Positions 25,319-36,069 of a DNA stretch of 64,000 bases are shown one piece after another. A model generated the notes under the pieces. The model ran no database searches. It was not told the DNA's origin and was given only the letters and a program-made list of their open reading frames with translations. Source of the DNA: Toxoplasma gondii ME49 (Eukaryota > Apicomplexa > Conoidasida > Eucoccidiorida > Sarcocystidae); the NCBI RefSeq assembly GCF_000006565.2, contig NC_031475.1:1695535-1759534 (forward strand), in the 5' to 3' direction. A program made the position numbers and the translations under genes. Every line of letters starts with the position of its first letter. The first letter of the stretch is position 1.

Positions 25319-25858
25319 AGATATTAGTGAACGGAAGGTGAGTTTATATCTGCCTGTGTATGCGGATAGGTACCTGTGGAGGCCTCGTTTTGTTTCTAGA
25401 CTTTAGTACCTTTGATTTGAGGTGAGGGAGAAAGTGAGCAGAGTGTCGGAGAGTTGAAGCGAAAGGAAGGTTTGATCTGGGCGCATGTGCCGCCGCACAC
25501 GGAAGGTGAGAGCTGTCTCTGCTTTGCTGTCTCCTTCGATGTCTCTCCTCAGCCGCCAGTCTCTCTCCCCACACCTCCCCGTCTCGTCCCCTCCTCTCGC
25601 GCTGCGTCTCTCTTGTCTTCTCGCTCTTCGTCAGAGGACGGAGAGGTCAGTAGAGAGCCTGTCGAGGGAGGAGAGAAGACCTCGGGTGTGAAGAAGGCTC
25701 CACACTTGGCGACAGTCCTTCGCGGACACTGCCCCACAGACAAGGAATTTATTCGAAGGGCGCTCGAGGAAGAACAAGCAGTCGAACGCATTCGAAAGAA
25801 ACTCGACAAGAAACAGCTGCAATGGTTCCCTGGAAAAACACCCTGGGCTCCAAAATGA
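24565..25858 (+). CDS. Small basic protein, two exons, 240 aa; possible mitochondrial ribosomal protein
   Basis: Exons 24565-24981 and 25553-25858 join in phase 0 through GT-AG sites. The start is in a strong context (CACCATGG). The N-terminal part (MALSAYSLRSLIVTYNS, then NLKNALRW) and, after a Ser/Pro insert of about 35 residues encoded by 12-bp repeats, a second part (YLKSPFKYKYALRHYVFED, then SVQEVVSAAL) loosely follow the strand-helix-strand-strand-helix order of the L51/S25/CI-B8 fold used by mitochondrial ribosomal protein mL43 and complex I subunit B8. The C-terminal 45 residues are charged and end WFPGKTPWAPK. That assignment is an inference from pattern only. The intron contains (TA)n tracts at 25107-25135 and 25268-25310. 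A more pyrimidine-rich acceptor near 25634 exists but would put the C-terminus out of frame. Confidence 0.6.
25268..25310. repeat. (TA)n microsatellite in the intron of the small basic-protein gene
   Basis: Near-perfect TA run of about 43 bases, with a shorter run at 25107-25135 in the same intron. Confidence 0.95.
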
Positions 25859-25887
25859 TCAAAACGCTTCCCACTCTGCGTGTTCTA

Positions 25888-25981
25888 CGTATATAATATA
25901 TATATATATATATTATATTATATATATATATATATATTATATTATATATATATATATATTATATATATATATATATATATA
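25888..25981. repeat. Compound TA repeat
   Basis: Alternating TA runs punctuated at intervals by TATTATATTA, just 3' of the stop codon of the small basic-protein gene. Confidence 0.95.
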
Positions 25982-27332
25982 CATATGTGCATATGTATGT
26001 ATTATTGTATATATGTGTATCGATGTTCGCACAGATCTCCATAAAAAATTTATGCATGTGGGAATGTGATCAGATGCTGGTTCCTGCGTGATCTCTGTAT
26101 GGGTGTGAGTGTGTACGTGCATGCACGCAGTGTATAAATAAGTACGGGAGAAAGCATGTAACTGTAAATATGCGTAAATCTGTATGTATCTGGAGTTGGC
26201 AGAGAAAGGTCCGTGGATGTTGCAGCTGTCAAAAGGATTTTGGGGTGGGCGGACACACAGCTCCAGCACTCGGTGGCGAGTCTTGTCTGCATTTATTTCT
26301 TTCCTTTCAATGTCTGGACAGAGGTCTCTGTTTCTCGATTTTTTTCGCATCTTTCCGCCTTTGATTAGGAATAGCTCTCTGGGCTGAGACGTGGATTTTC
26401 AGAGCTCAAAAAGATTTCTGTTAGAAAAACGGTTCCGGACGCGGAAAATGGAGTGACTCAGGCTGGGAGAAGACAGCACAAGAAAGTTGGATCTGAGAAA
26501 GAAACCGAAGGAGAGATCTGAATCTGATGTCCATCGCGCACTGGATTTTCTGCGGAAGGAGACTCGAAAGAATCCTCAGACTCTCTGCCATATGTAATAT
26601 GTTTCTCAGTCGTTCTCTAGACTCGCCTCAGGCCCCCTAGTATGGCGACATAAAACACCGATGACCGTCGATCCGACAGAAGGAAAATCTACAACGTTGC
26701 AGATGTAAATCCACTGTTCAACGCGTAATACCTTCTCTTCAAAAACAGGGGAGTTTTTGACACGGAAAAAGTTCACTTGATGTGCAGCGCAGGAGGTCTC
26801 TCGCGGAAGGTTTGATCCGGCGCTTGAGCAAGCAACCCTCCTAAAAGGAAGTCACATCATGTGCAGTTGTGCTGTGGGGACAGAGTGCAGTCTCGATGGC
26901 AGTTCATGGAGACTTTCTGCAGTTGTGAGAGAGCAAAGTACACGAGGGGAAAGAGGGACTCCGACATTTTTGTGTTTTCTCGTCTGTCGCTCCGCTGTGA
27001 TCTTGAAGAGCTCCTTTGGAATTCTTTTCAAAGTGGAAACCTGTCCGTAAACGGTTAAGAAACGCGTCCCGAAGTCTTCCCCAGGTGAAACACCGAAACG
27101 TTACAGAAAAGAAACACGAGGCAACTCGCGGGATTTTTCCGCCTGGCTATGCTGAGGTGCATTTTACTCCGCATTCACCACCCGGTGGATGGCCTGTTTC
27201 CCGCACAAACTCTTCAGACGAGAAACGCAAGCAAAAAGCAAATCTCTCCTTTTGTTTTCTTTCCTCTCTGCTCCGTCTCTATCCCTTCGCGGCACTTTGT
27301 AATCCAGAGTACACTAAGTCACGATGTACAGA

Positions 27333-27333
27333 A

Positions 27334-27364
<31 letters not shown>

Positions 27365-27372
27365 TACGACAT

Positions 27373-27404
<32 letters not shown>

Positions 27405-27513
27405 ATAGATGTATGCCGGCAATGAGGATGTGTGCATACCTGTATGCAGAAGAAGGAAAACAAGACTCTCTATCTCTCTTTCCACATTGAGATAAAACGC
27501 TGGCAGACATGTA

Positions 27514-27548
<35 letters not shown>
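27333..27548. repeat. (TA)n microsatellite cluster
   Basis: Three TA runs (about 27333-27360, 27370-27397 and 27517-27548) separated by short unique sequence in the spacer. Confidence 0.9.
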
Positions 27549-27554
<6 letters not shown>

Positions 27555-28328
27555 GTGCATATTCATGTGCGTAGTATGTGCATAGTGTAACTCGATAACT
27601 TGGTTTGTTCAGCGTGTCTTTGATAATGCAGCTGTCTTTCAGGCTCGGTAAAAAAAGACGAGTGAGGACGCCGGACCTCGGAACCAGCAGGGGAGCCCCG
27701 TGGGTTTCCGAGAAAGCGAAGCCTTTCGTCAACGGGGAGTTGTTTCGGTATCAAGCGCTTCGTCAACGGGGAGTTGTTTCTGTAACGGCCGCGAACTCCA
27801 ACAGTGAATCGTGATGAAGGTAAACACTGAGTTTCACACTCCTTTGCTCCAACTTCGGCTCTCTGTCTTGCAACGTTTTCCTCAAAAAACGGTGTTGTCT
27901 CGGACTGCTTGTCCATGACTCGCACGCGCATGAGCAGCAGGGGGACATGCAGAAAGAAAGCAGTTCTCTCGCTCCCCGTTCTCGCGCGTGACTTTTTCCT
28001 CTCCTGTCTGGAGAGATACAGAGAGACGTTGCTTTGAGCTGCTTTGCGCCCGGACATGCCTCGGAGGCCGCAACGGGAGCTGTCTCTTCAGCCTCCACTT
28101 CTCTTCGCTCGCGTGGATCTCCCCTTGGTTCAAACGGGAGAAAGTCTTCCCCGCAGAGAGAACGCAGCGGAGGACTTGGCATAGCAGCGCGAGAGCCGAG
28201 CGTTGGACGAATAAAGAGAACTCGGAAAAAGGAGAGAGCACGCAGACGCGAAGGAAAGACGGAAGAGGCGAAGAGGGAAAGGAAAGCGACTGTGTGACGG
28301 AGAAAAAAGGAACAGCTCCACGCTCGGT

Positions 28329-29845
28329 CTACGAGTCCGCCTCTTCCACCGCGCTGATGTAAAGCACTGCAGAAGAAGAGAAAAAACGAAAAACGTTCAG
28401 CGCTCGCTTCTCTCCCCCTACAACAGCAAAGTGGAATACAAGTCCACGCACATGCATGTAGGCCAATAATGAATCGATATACAGAGAGAAATAGACAGAA
28501 ATAGACAGAGAGAGGTAGCAATAGATCAGAGAGATAGCAAGACGTAGACAGAAACAGATCAGGAGACTAGCACGAAAACAAATATAGACAGCTATGGTCA
28601 GCTACGTAAAAAAGACCGGCAGCGAGAGCCACAGAGAGAGCTCCACAGAATGGAGAGTTACACAGAGAGCTGCGTAGAGACAACTCCTATATAGATGTAT
28701 CCGGACACAGGAAGCTAGAAAGATACAGAGATAAACAGACATGTGTGAAACTAAATGTATACACCTATTCGTAGACAGAGAGACGCGAATGTGTATATTT
28801 ATAGCGGAGGCGTCGCCGCGAAAGTGCATGCATCGAAATGCAAGAGTATCAAGGCCGCGGACTGCGGCACCAGCAGATTTCGGTAGGCGCCGTCACCTCT
28901 AAAAACGCCTAGGTTTCTCGACGCTTCTCACACGCTTCTCACCGTTGTTCCCGCGAATCAGAGACAGGCCGTAGGCAGCGACGAAGTTGCCGTCAACGAA
29001 CTCCTCTGCTTTGTCCATGGCGATGTTCATGCGGTCGTCGAGGCAGGTCAAGACACCTGAAAGGGAGAGAGAAACAACAGAAGAAACAAGCTGAAGAGCG
29101 AGAGGGTACCAATAAAACAGAAGAAAAGGTGTAGATACGAACTCCCGACGAAGTCGCATAGAACTCCCCAGAACAGTTGCACGCCCAAGACAAAGGAGAA
29201 AGCAGGAAAGGTTTGCGGCGCCAAGATGAAAGCAGGATGGAGAAGAGAAGAGACACACAAGGAGAAAAGAAAGAAGGTGTAGACAAGAAAGAAGGAAAAG
29301 TAAATCCGGCAGAGAGATGAAAAGAAGCCCCAGAGCAAGCAGCGATCGAGAACAGGCGCGACTCGGAGAAAGACCTGAAAATGTCGAGAAAACAACGTGG
29401 AGGAAAGCATTTGTCCGAGACGGAAGGAGACTCTTTGGCGTAAAAAGCGAGGAGTCCTTCGACAGCGTTTGCGGTAAAGAACAGAAAGAATGCACTTTGA
29501 TGAACTAACATATTCTACACTTGAGGGAAAAGCGTCTTCACTACTGTAGGGCATTAAAATATATTGATATTCTCAAACGGCTTCCATACGCCTCAGAGTC
29601 GTCCTCTCAGTGTAAAAACTGCTAAAGCAACTGGGGTGTCAAGCCGCGGAGAAGGAGAAGAAGAGACGGAAGCAAGAGGCAAGAAGAGGGAAAAAGCAGA
29701 AATCCACCTTCCAGAGACACAACAACTAGGAGACAAAAAGAGCTGTACCTCGGTAGTCTGTGCCATTGCTAAGGCGAACAACGACGCGTTGGCCAATGAC
29801 TTTCTGAAGAAAGTCGCTCGGGGATTTCTTCGCGCTCGTCGCCAT
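28329..29845 (-). CDS. LSM6: U6 snRNA-associated Sm-like protein LSM6, three exons, 82 aa
   Basis: Exons in coding order: 29845-29749, 29056-28943, 28366-28329 (249 nt, phases 1 and 1, GT-AG). The protein begins MATSAKKSPSDFLQKVIGQ and continues RVVVRLSNGTDYRG, VLTCLDDRMNIAMDKAEE, YGLSLIRGNN and VLYISAVEEADS. These are the Sm1 and Sm2 motifs of LSM6, with the family's hallmark SDFL start, DxxMN turn and IRGNNVLYI ending. Length equals that of human and yeast LSM6. The family works in the LSM2-8 ring on U6 snRNA in the nucleus and the LSM1-7 ring in cytoplasmic mRNA decay. The start has A at -3, and the leader directly upstream is a long GA-rich tract on the coding strand. Confidence 0.97.
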
Positions 29846-29859
29846 CTTGTTCTTCCTTG

Positions 29860-29913
29860 CTTTCCTTCCTCTTCCTCTTCCTCCTCTTCCTCCTCTTCCT
29901 CCTCTTCCTTCTG
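29860..29913 (-). repeat. GA-rich tract in the LSM6 leader
   Basis: On the - strand, repeated GAAGAG/GAGGAA units lie within about 20 to 70 bases upstream of the LSM6 start codon. They appear as CTTCCTCTTCCTC runs on the + strand. Such purine repeats are frequent in coccidian leaders; any regulatory role is unknown. Confidence 0.8.
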
Positions 29914-31767
29914 TGGACTTGGGGTGTCTGTTCTTCTGCTTGGTTTATCTCCGCTTGAAAACGGAGAAGCAGACAGAAGAGCAGAAGAGAGGGAACAAGG
30001 AGAGAGAAAGAAAGAAGAGGGAGAACGAAGAAGCGCGAGTGAGAGATGGCGAGGAGGCTGCCGAGAGGGGTGACGCAAGGGTGAGCGGAAAATCTGAGTT
30101 TGCCTTGAGATGCACCTCGCAGAGGCAAGGGAGAATGTCGTTCAACGTATCTTTGAAAGAAAAAACGCAGACAGAAAAGGCATCCGAGAGAAGGCAACGC
30201 TTCAGAAACGCTTCTTTCCACGCGCTTTTCAGGTCAGAAAGCAGCGTCGGGGAGAGATGCGCAGGCAAGGCCGCGATAGACGGAAGAGAAGAGGACAAGT
30301 CGAGATTCAGAAAGAGAGGAAATCCCGGCGGGGAGACGAAGGACAGAGAACACGATCACGCACCGAAGAAAAAATCTCTAGAAATCTCAGTTTGTGCATG
30401 CAACCGGAGAAACGAGCGGCGAAGAACCTACGGAGGCAGAGGCTGCTGACGCGGAGAGGGGAGAGACCGGAGGCGAAAGTACGAAAAAACAGAACATCCC
30501 TCGCTGGCGCGTAGCAGAGAAACAAAAAAGCCAAGCCGAAAGAAAAACACAGTTACACTCTCAGGTCTCTGAAGCCGAAGCGCTGTGCTTGGGTGTATCG
30601 AAACGCGAGATGTACTTCTTGTACGCGAAAAGCAGGACGGACGACCTGTGAGGGAAGTATCGTTTTTCTTCAAAACATTAAAAGAGCATTTGCTTCGGGG
30701 AAAGAAGACGAAGAAGGAACAGAGAATTCGCGTCGAATGCTGAGCTGCACTGGGGTGTGTCGCGACAGGGATGCATGCAAAAAAAAGTTGGAAAGCTCGG
30801 TGTCTCTCAAAACAGTCTTGGCCTCTCCGGGTCCTCGAATTTCTCGAGTTCCTTTGTCTTCCGCCGCTCCAGGTTCTTCTTCTTCACCGAGGAAGATGCA
30901 CTGGTGAAGTGAAGAGAGTAAGAGCGCTGGGTCTTGTAGACACTTTGCCTGCCCCATGGAGGCGGACAGCGAAGACTCAGGAAAGACGCGAATCTCGTTG
31001 CCGCTTCTCATCTGCAGTTCCTAGATGAAATTGAACAGGAAATCTGTCAGTTACTTGCAGAAGAAATCACCCTTTCAACCTCTGTGTGTGTCTCCCCAAA
31101 GTTTCACAGGGTAAGGGTGAAAACCTGAACACTCGACGGAGCGGCAGAGTCGCAAGTCCGGAAGAAAACGTTGTTTCTCGTCGAAAAGCTCTTTTTGATC
31201 TTTAGCGTTCAACATCGAGTTACAGGAATCTCAGCAGGATGGAAATCTAGGACGGTGCACGCTACAACAGCCCCGATCGTATTCTTACTGTTTCAAATCT
31301 GGAGTTGTGGTTACTCAACTGCCGCGGGCTTCTCCATATGTACGGCTTGTACCTCCTTGTTTCCTCAGTTTACGCAGAAACTAAGTTTATCGGGACGCGC
31401 CCAGACATAACCGATGTGAAGGAGCATTGATTTCGTGGGAGAGAACCATTTATAATCTTTTCTAGGGAGTGTATACTACCAGTTCAACCACTGGTTCAAA
31501 TCGAGGTGCCAGAAATACCATCGCGGTACGAATAATTAGAGAGCTGCGATGTTAAGCAGAGAAAACGGTAACGGCTATTCAAACACAGCAGTTGCCGTCT
31601 TGTGCTCTCTTCAGCTGTCCAGTCGAATGCTGTCCACGCGAACGCCCTAGACCTAGAAATCAGCGTTTCTGTGTCGACTGCTATCGAGAGGCGTTGCGTC
31701 ACCGATTTATACACATTAGGCATATCGTACATCTTCTTTCACATGGATATGTCCACGTTCAGACACC

Positions 31768-31799
<32 letters not shown>

Positions 31800-33087
31800 G
31801 CGTACATATTTAAGTATACGAATATATATACGTACAAAGATATATAAATATATACACGTAATATATATATATATATATACATGTAGACTTCCGGATATGA
31901 ACGGTGTCAGTGCTTGGATAAGATCTGGTTGGTACAGTGTGGAACACTGGAACGCTTCCCTTCCGTTGACGAAAGAGGTTCCAAACAGTCTTGACGGAAA
32001 AACTGGCAGGCTGCACGAGCCGCAGCTCGCGGCTTCAAGTGACAGTCACGTTAAAACAAGCAAGAACAAGCAGGTTCAATTGTCTCTTCAAGGTATCCAC
32101 AAAATTCCATCCAATTTGTGCATTTACATATATACATAGATATATATATATATACATATGTAGAATACCCATATATATACATACATATGTCATAATCTGC
32201 AATTAAACACGTACATATATATTTTTATATATTTATATATATTTATATATACATATTTGTAGGGATATATTAGGAACTCCAGTTTTTCAGATGTTAAGGT
32301 GGATGTGTAGGCGTTTTGTGGGATGGCGAGATGATGGTGTTTTCAGATCTGTGCCGTTTCGAAAGCCTGTTCTCGATGTCTCTTTCGCGATCTGCAGAGA
32401 AGCGAAACGGTGAGGAGAGAACAGGAAGACAGAAGAAGAGAGAGAAGACAGAAGAAGAAGAGAGAGAAGACAGAAGAAGAAGAGAGAGAAGACAGAAGAA
32501 GAAGAGAGAGAAGACAGAAGAAGAAGAGAGAGAAGAAGAAGAGAGAGAAGACAGAAGAAGAAGAGAGAGAAGACAGAAGAAGAAGAGAGAGAAGACAGAA
32601 GAAGAAGAGAGAGAAGACAGAAGAAGAAGAGAGAGAAGACAGAAGAAGAAGAGAGAGAAGCATTTTCAACAGGAGAGAGAGCCCGCGGCGTTGCTGTGCG
32701 TCTCTGTCATGAGACCTCAAAATGATTTTCTGGGAGAGAACAGAGAGGAAACTCAAACTTCGCAGCGGATACCGGGCCGACGTCGTTTCTTGCTTCTCTG
32801 GAAAACTCGACTTGCAGCGTGTGGGTATCATTCTCCGTCTATTATGCGAAAAGGTTTGCGTTCTCCGTTACTACGCAAAAAGAAGAACGGAACTCTCTCT
32901 TTTGGTTGATGGGAAACGTTTGTGTGGGGAAGAGACGCGAAGCCGTGCATGCATGCAGACACAGTTCGCTCCAAGACGCTTCATTTCGGAATTGTCGCCA
33001 AAGCAAGGTTCACGAGTGAACATGTTGACACAACACAGAAACAGGAACATGCAACCTTTGTGAAAACGGCGTCTTCTCCTCGTCCGC
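29914..33087. other. Spacer between LSM6 and SSRP1
   Basis: This should hold the LSM6 promoter at its left end and the SSRP1 3' end at its right. It contains TA tracts near 31770-31794 and 31861-31878, AT-rich sequence at 32120-32260, and a 22-bp purine minisatellite at 32428-32660. The stretch 30900-31760 has ordinary composition and no gene I can support. Confidence 0.5.
32428..32660. repeat. 22-bp purine minisatellite
   Basis: About ten copies of a 22-bp unit close to GACAGAAGAAGAAGAGAGAG plus AA, with one shorter copy near 32525. It is all purine on the + strand apart from one C per unit. Because 22 is not a multiple of 3, each frame cycles through the same three peptides, giving spurious Glu/Arg/Lys open frames. 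Confidence 0.92.
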
Positions 33088-35573
33088 CTAGTCTCTCTCC
33101 TTCTTTCTCTTCTTCTCCTTCTTCGATTTCTGCAGACCAAGACATAGACAAGTGCACCAGCGAATCGGATGAAACCTGTCTGCATGCGCAGGAGAGGTCT
33201 GCGCTACACACTGGCTTTGGGCGGCTCGGCAAGCGCTCGGCAGCGTCACTCGACCACCGAGAGGGAGGCGCGTCTTTCTTTCAAAAGCCGTTTCCGCGGT
33301 CTCACCTTTTCTTTCTTCTTTCTTTTCTTGGACTCCTTCGAGTCCTCCTCCTCTTCCTCGGAAGGCGATTCGCTCGCGTTGTCGTCTTCGTCGTCTTCCT
33401 GAAAATCTTCGTCCTCTGAACAGAAAAGCACCCACACATCCATGAGCCTTCTCAACGCTCCACTTCGCGACGAACGCCTGAATGCGCCTTCTTCTCTAAA
33501 CAGGTATGCAGATACACGCCTACGAAACCGGCCTCTCATACTACTTTACTCACACATATGCATGCATCTACAGACACATTTTGACGCATGCAGAGAGATA
33601 GTGGCATGTTTCTTTCACGCATGCACATGCCTCTATAGGCCTTGATTGCTATGGACACTGTCTTTCTTTCCACGAGGTCTTGGTGCAGACAGATTCCGGC
33701 GCGCGTTTCTTCCTCCGAAAGATTCGAGAGGAGGCAACGACGCCTGTGAGGCCTGTACACTTTCCCTGGATTCGCAGACGCAGGCAGAGGAGTGAGGGGA
33801 GAGACCTGAGTCGGAGTCGTCTTCGTCATAGTCGTCGTCGTCTTCGTCGTCCGAAGGCAGGTCGGCTGCCTCCAGAGCGCCTCCGCGCGAAGGCTCCGGA
33901 GTCTCCATGTTTTTGATGCGAATGCCTTTCTCCATCAGAAAGTCCACCAGCGGCTGGAAAAAACACAAGCAGTCGAAAGTCTGCTCCTCGCCAGACACAC
34001 CGCGCGAGCTAAATTCGGACGAGGAAACGCAAACGAGAGACGGGGAGAGCGCAAAAAAAAGAGAAAAGGCGCGGAGAGGAGAAGGAGGAGAAGGAGGAGA
34101 AGGAAGAGAAAGAGGAAGGAGGCGCAGGGAGGCAACAGCAGAGAAGGAAGCGAGACACTCCCACCCAGAGAGGAAAGGAGAGAAAAGAGAAACGCGGAGA
34201 AGATGGAACAAAGGCTCAGAGGAGAAAGATTGAAGAGAGGTCGTGTGTTGTCGACTCAACGTTTTTTCCTTATTGCCGAGAGAGCGGTGTGCCACAGGGC
34301 ATAATGAACCACCGCAGGGGAGAAGGGGGAAAAAGAGCTGCTCTTCTGCATGCAGAAATTTCCCTCTTGAGGCGTGTGCAACACGTCACGCGCGACAAGC
34401 CACAATGCCGAAACTTCTGAACTCTGAACAACTCCTGAAGTGTGAAATCGACGACACTGTCACCACAAGTATCGTTTTATCCTTTGCTGCGTTGTTGAAA
34501 GGAACATTTCCGAAATGACGATGCATGTCAACTGAGAAACGAAGTTCTTCAAGCACGAAGCGACCCAGAGTCTCTTCGCATGCACCCGGCCTTCGTTTTT
34601 CAGACAGCAAAGCTGAAACTGCAGACGACGCCGGCATCGACATCGAAGGAACTTCACAAGCTGAAAAGTCTACCAACGATTGCATTCCACCTCCCCAGGT
34701 CTTCGGCGATCTCCCGTTGTGCTCCGAGCAAGATTCCAAGAAGAACACACTCTCCAGAAACGAAAGCCGACTGCTCTGAAATCATTTGAGACGCAGAGAA
34801 AAGACGCCTCTGCTGCTCTGCGCGTGTCTATACACTCGCCGAGAACTCGAGAGTCTCCTTCCCTCCGTGCTATCCAGAGTTCGAGAAAACGCTGAAAGGC
34901 GTTTTCTCTGGATGACGCTCTGCTGCGAATCTCACGCGCAGATCCATTTTCCCCGCACAAGTTTACCTTGTATTCGTTTCGGTCGATGGAGGTAAATTCG
35001 TATTCGCCGCCACCTCGAACAGAAACTGTGAACGCAAAGAAACGATTTGTCGTGCTCGCTCCCGTGCGACTGAATTCAACGCTGACAACGTCGTCGTATC
35101 TGCGAAACAACAGGAAAGATGCCCCACAAAGGACTCGAAAACGCATCCACCACACACCGAAAAAACCTCACTCTCTCCACTCCTACCCAATACACTCCAC
35201 AAAACATACGCACACCTATACAAATATACACATATACACAATCACATGAATATATACATTCATATATATATGTATATATGTATATGTGTATGTATGTCTA
35301 TGCATATATACATGTATGTGCAAGTGTGCATGCGTAGATAGGCATGTCTGGCACATGCAGTGCAAGACGCCTGGCCGGTTCGGCAAGTTTTTTCACAGCT
35401 TCCGCAGCTGCGCATGCACAGACGCCCCCTATTTCCACGAACTGTCCAGCTACATGGACTCGGTAAACTCGAGAAGCCACTGCGTTGCTTCCCTAGATCC
35501 ACATTCACTCAGACGTTAACACATGGGAGACACAAATGAACATACATACACATACATACACATATACATACAC

Positions 35574-35616
<43 letters not shown>

Positions 35617-35641
35617 CATATACATACATATATACATATAC

Positions 35642-35697
<56 letters not shown>

Positions 35698-36034
35698 GTC
35701 GCGTTGTGAGCGCGGATGTGTACCTAATAAATATGACGGGTTTGACGATGAAGAGGAACGATCGATTGAGAGGGTACAGGTGTCCGGACTGAGCTCGGTA
35801 GCTGCATGCAATTCCGAATTGCTGCTTCACACTCTTGAAGTCTCCCGGAACAATGACGCTCTTCCCCACCAACGCGCGAAAGAGCCTTGTTACCACGTGG
35901 AAAGTTTTTCCTGAAAGGCGAGGAAACGCATCGTCCGTCTGTGTGCTGTTGAGAGAAGAAGAACAGCGCCGACGACAACGAAGACATGCCACGGACGCAC
36001 AGCGAGTCTCTACAAAACATCGTATATTTATATT

Positions 36035-36069
<35 letters not shown>

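Larger units (their letters stand above)
25859..28328. other. Convergent spacer between the small basic-protein gene and LSM6
   Basis: This spacer holds the 3' ends of two converging genes. It contains a compound TATAT/TATATTA array (25888-25981), (TA)n tracts at 27333-27397 and 27517-27548, and a near-exact short direct repeat around 27725-27780 (GTCAACGGGGAGTTGTTTC twice). I see no supported gene. Open frames at 27563-28521 on the - strand overlap each other and lack family resemblance. Confidence 0.5.

Noticed and set aside
31480..31520. B-box-like GGTTCAAATC suggesting a tRNA
   Set aside because: No matching A box, acceptor stem or cloverleaf pairing could be drawn around it. Similar single boxes at 1396 (- strand), 50128 and 51985 also fail.
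32871..33435. Alternative SSRP1 C-terminus by read-through past 33306
   Set aside because: A consensus GTGAG donor ends exon 11 and a phase-0 acceptor at 33129 gives a short Lys-rich end typical of the family. The read-through adds an unrelated peptide.
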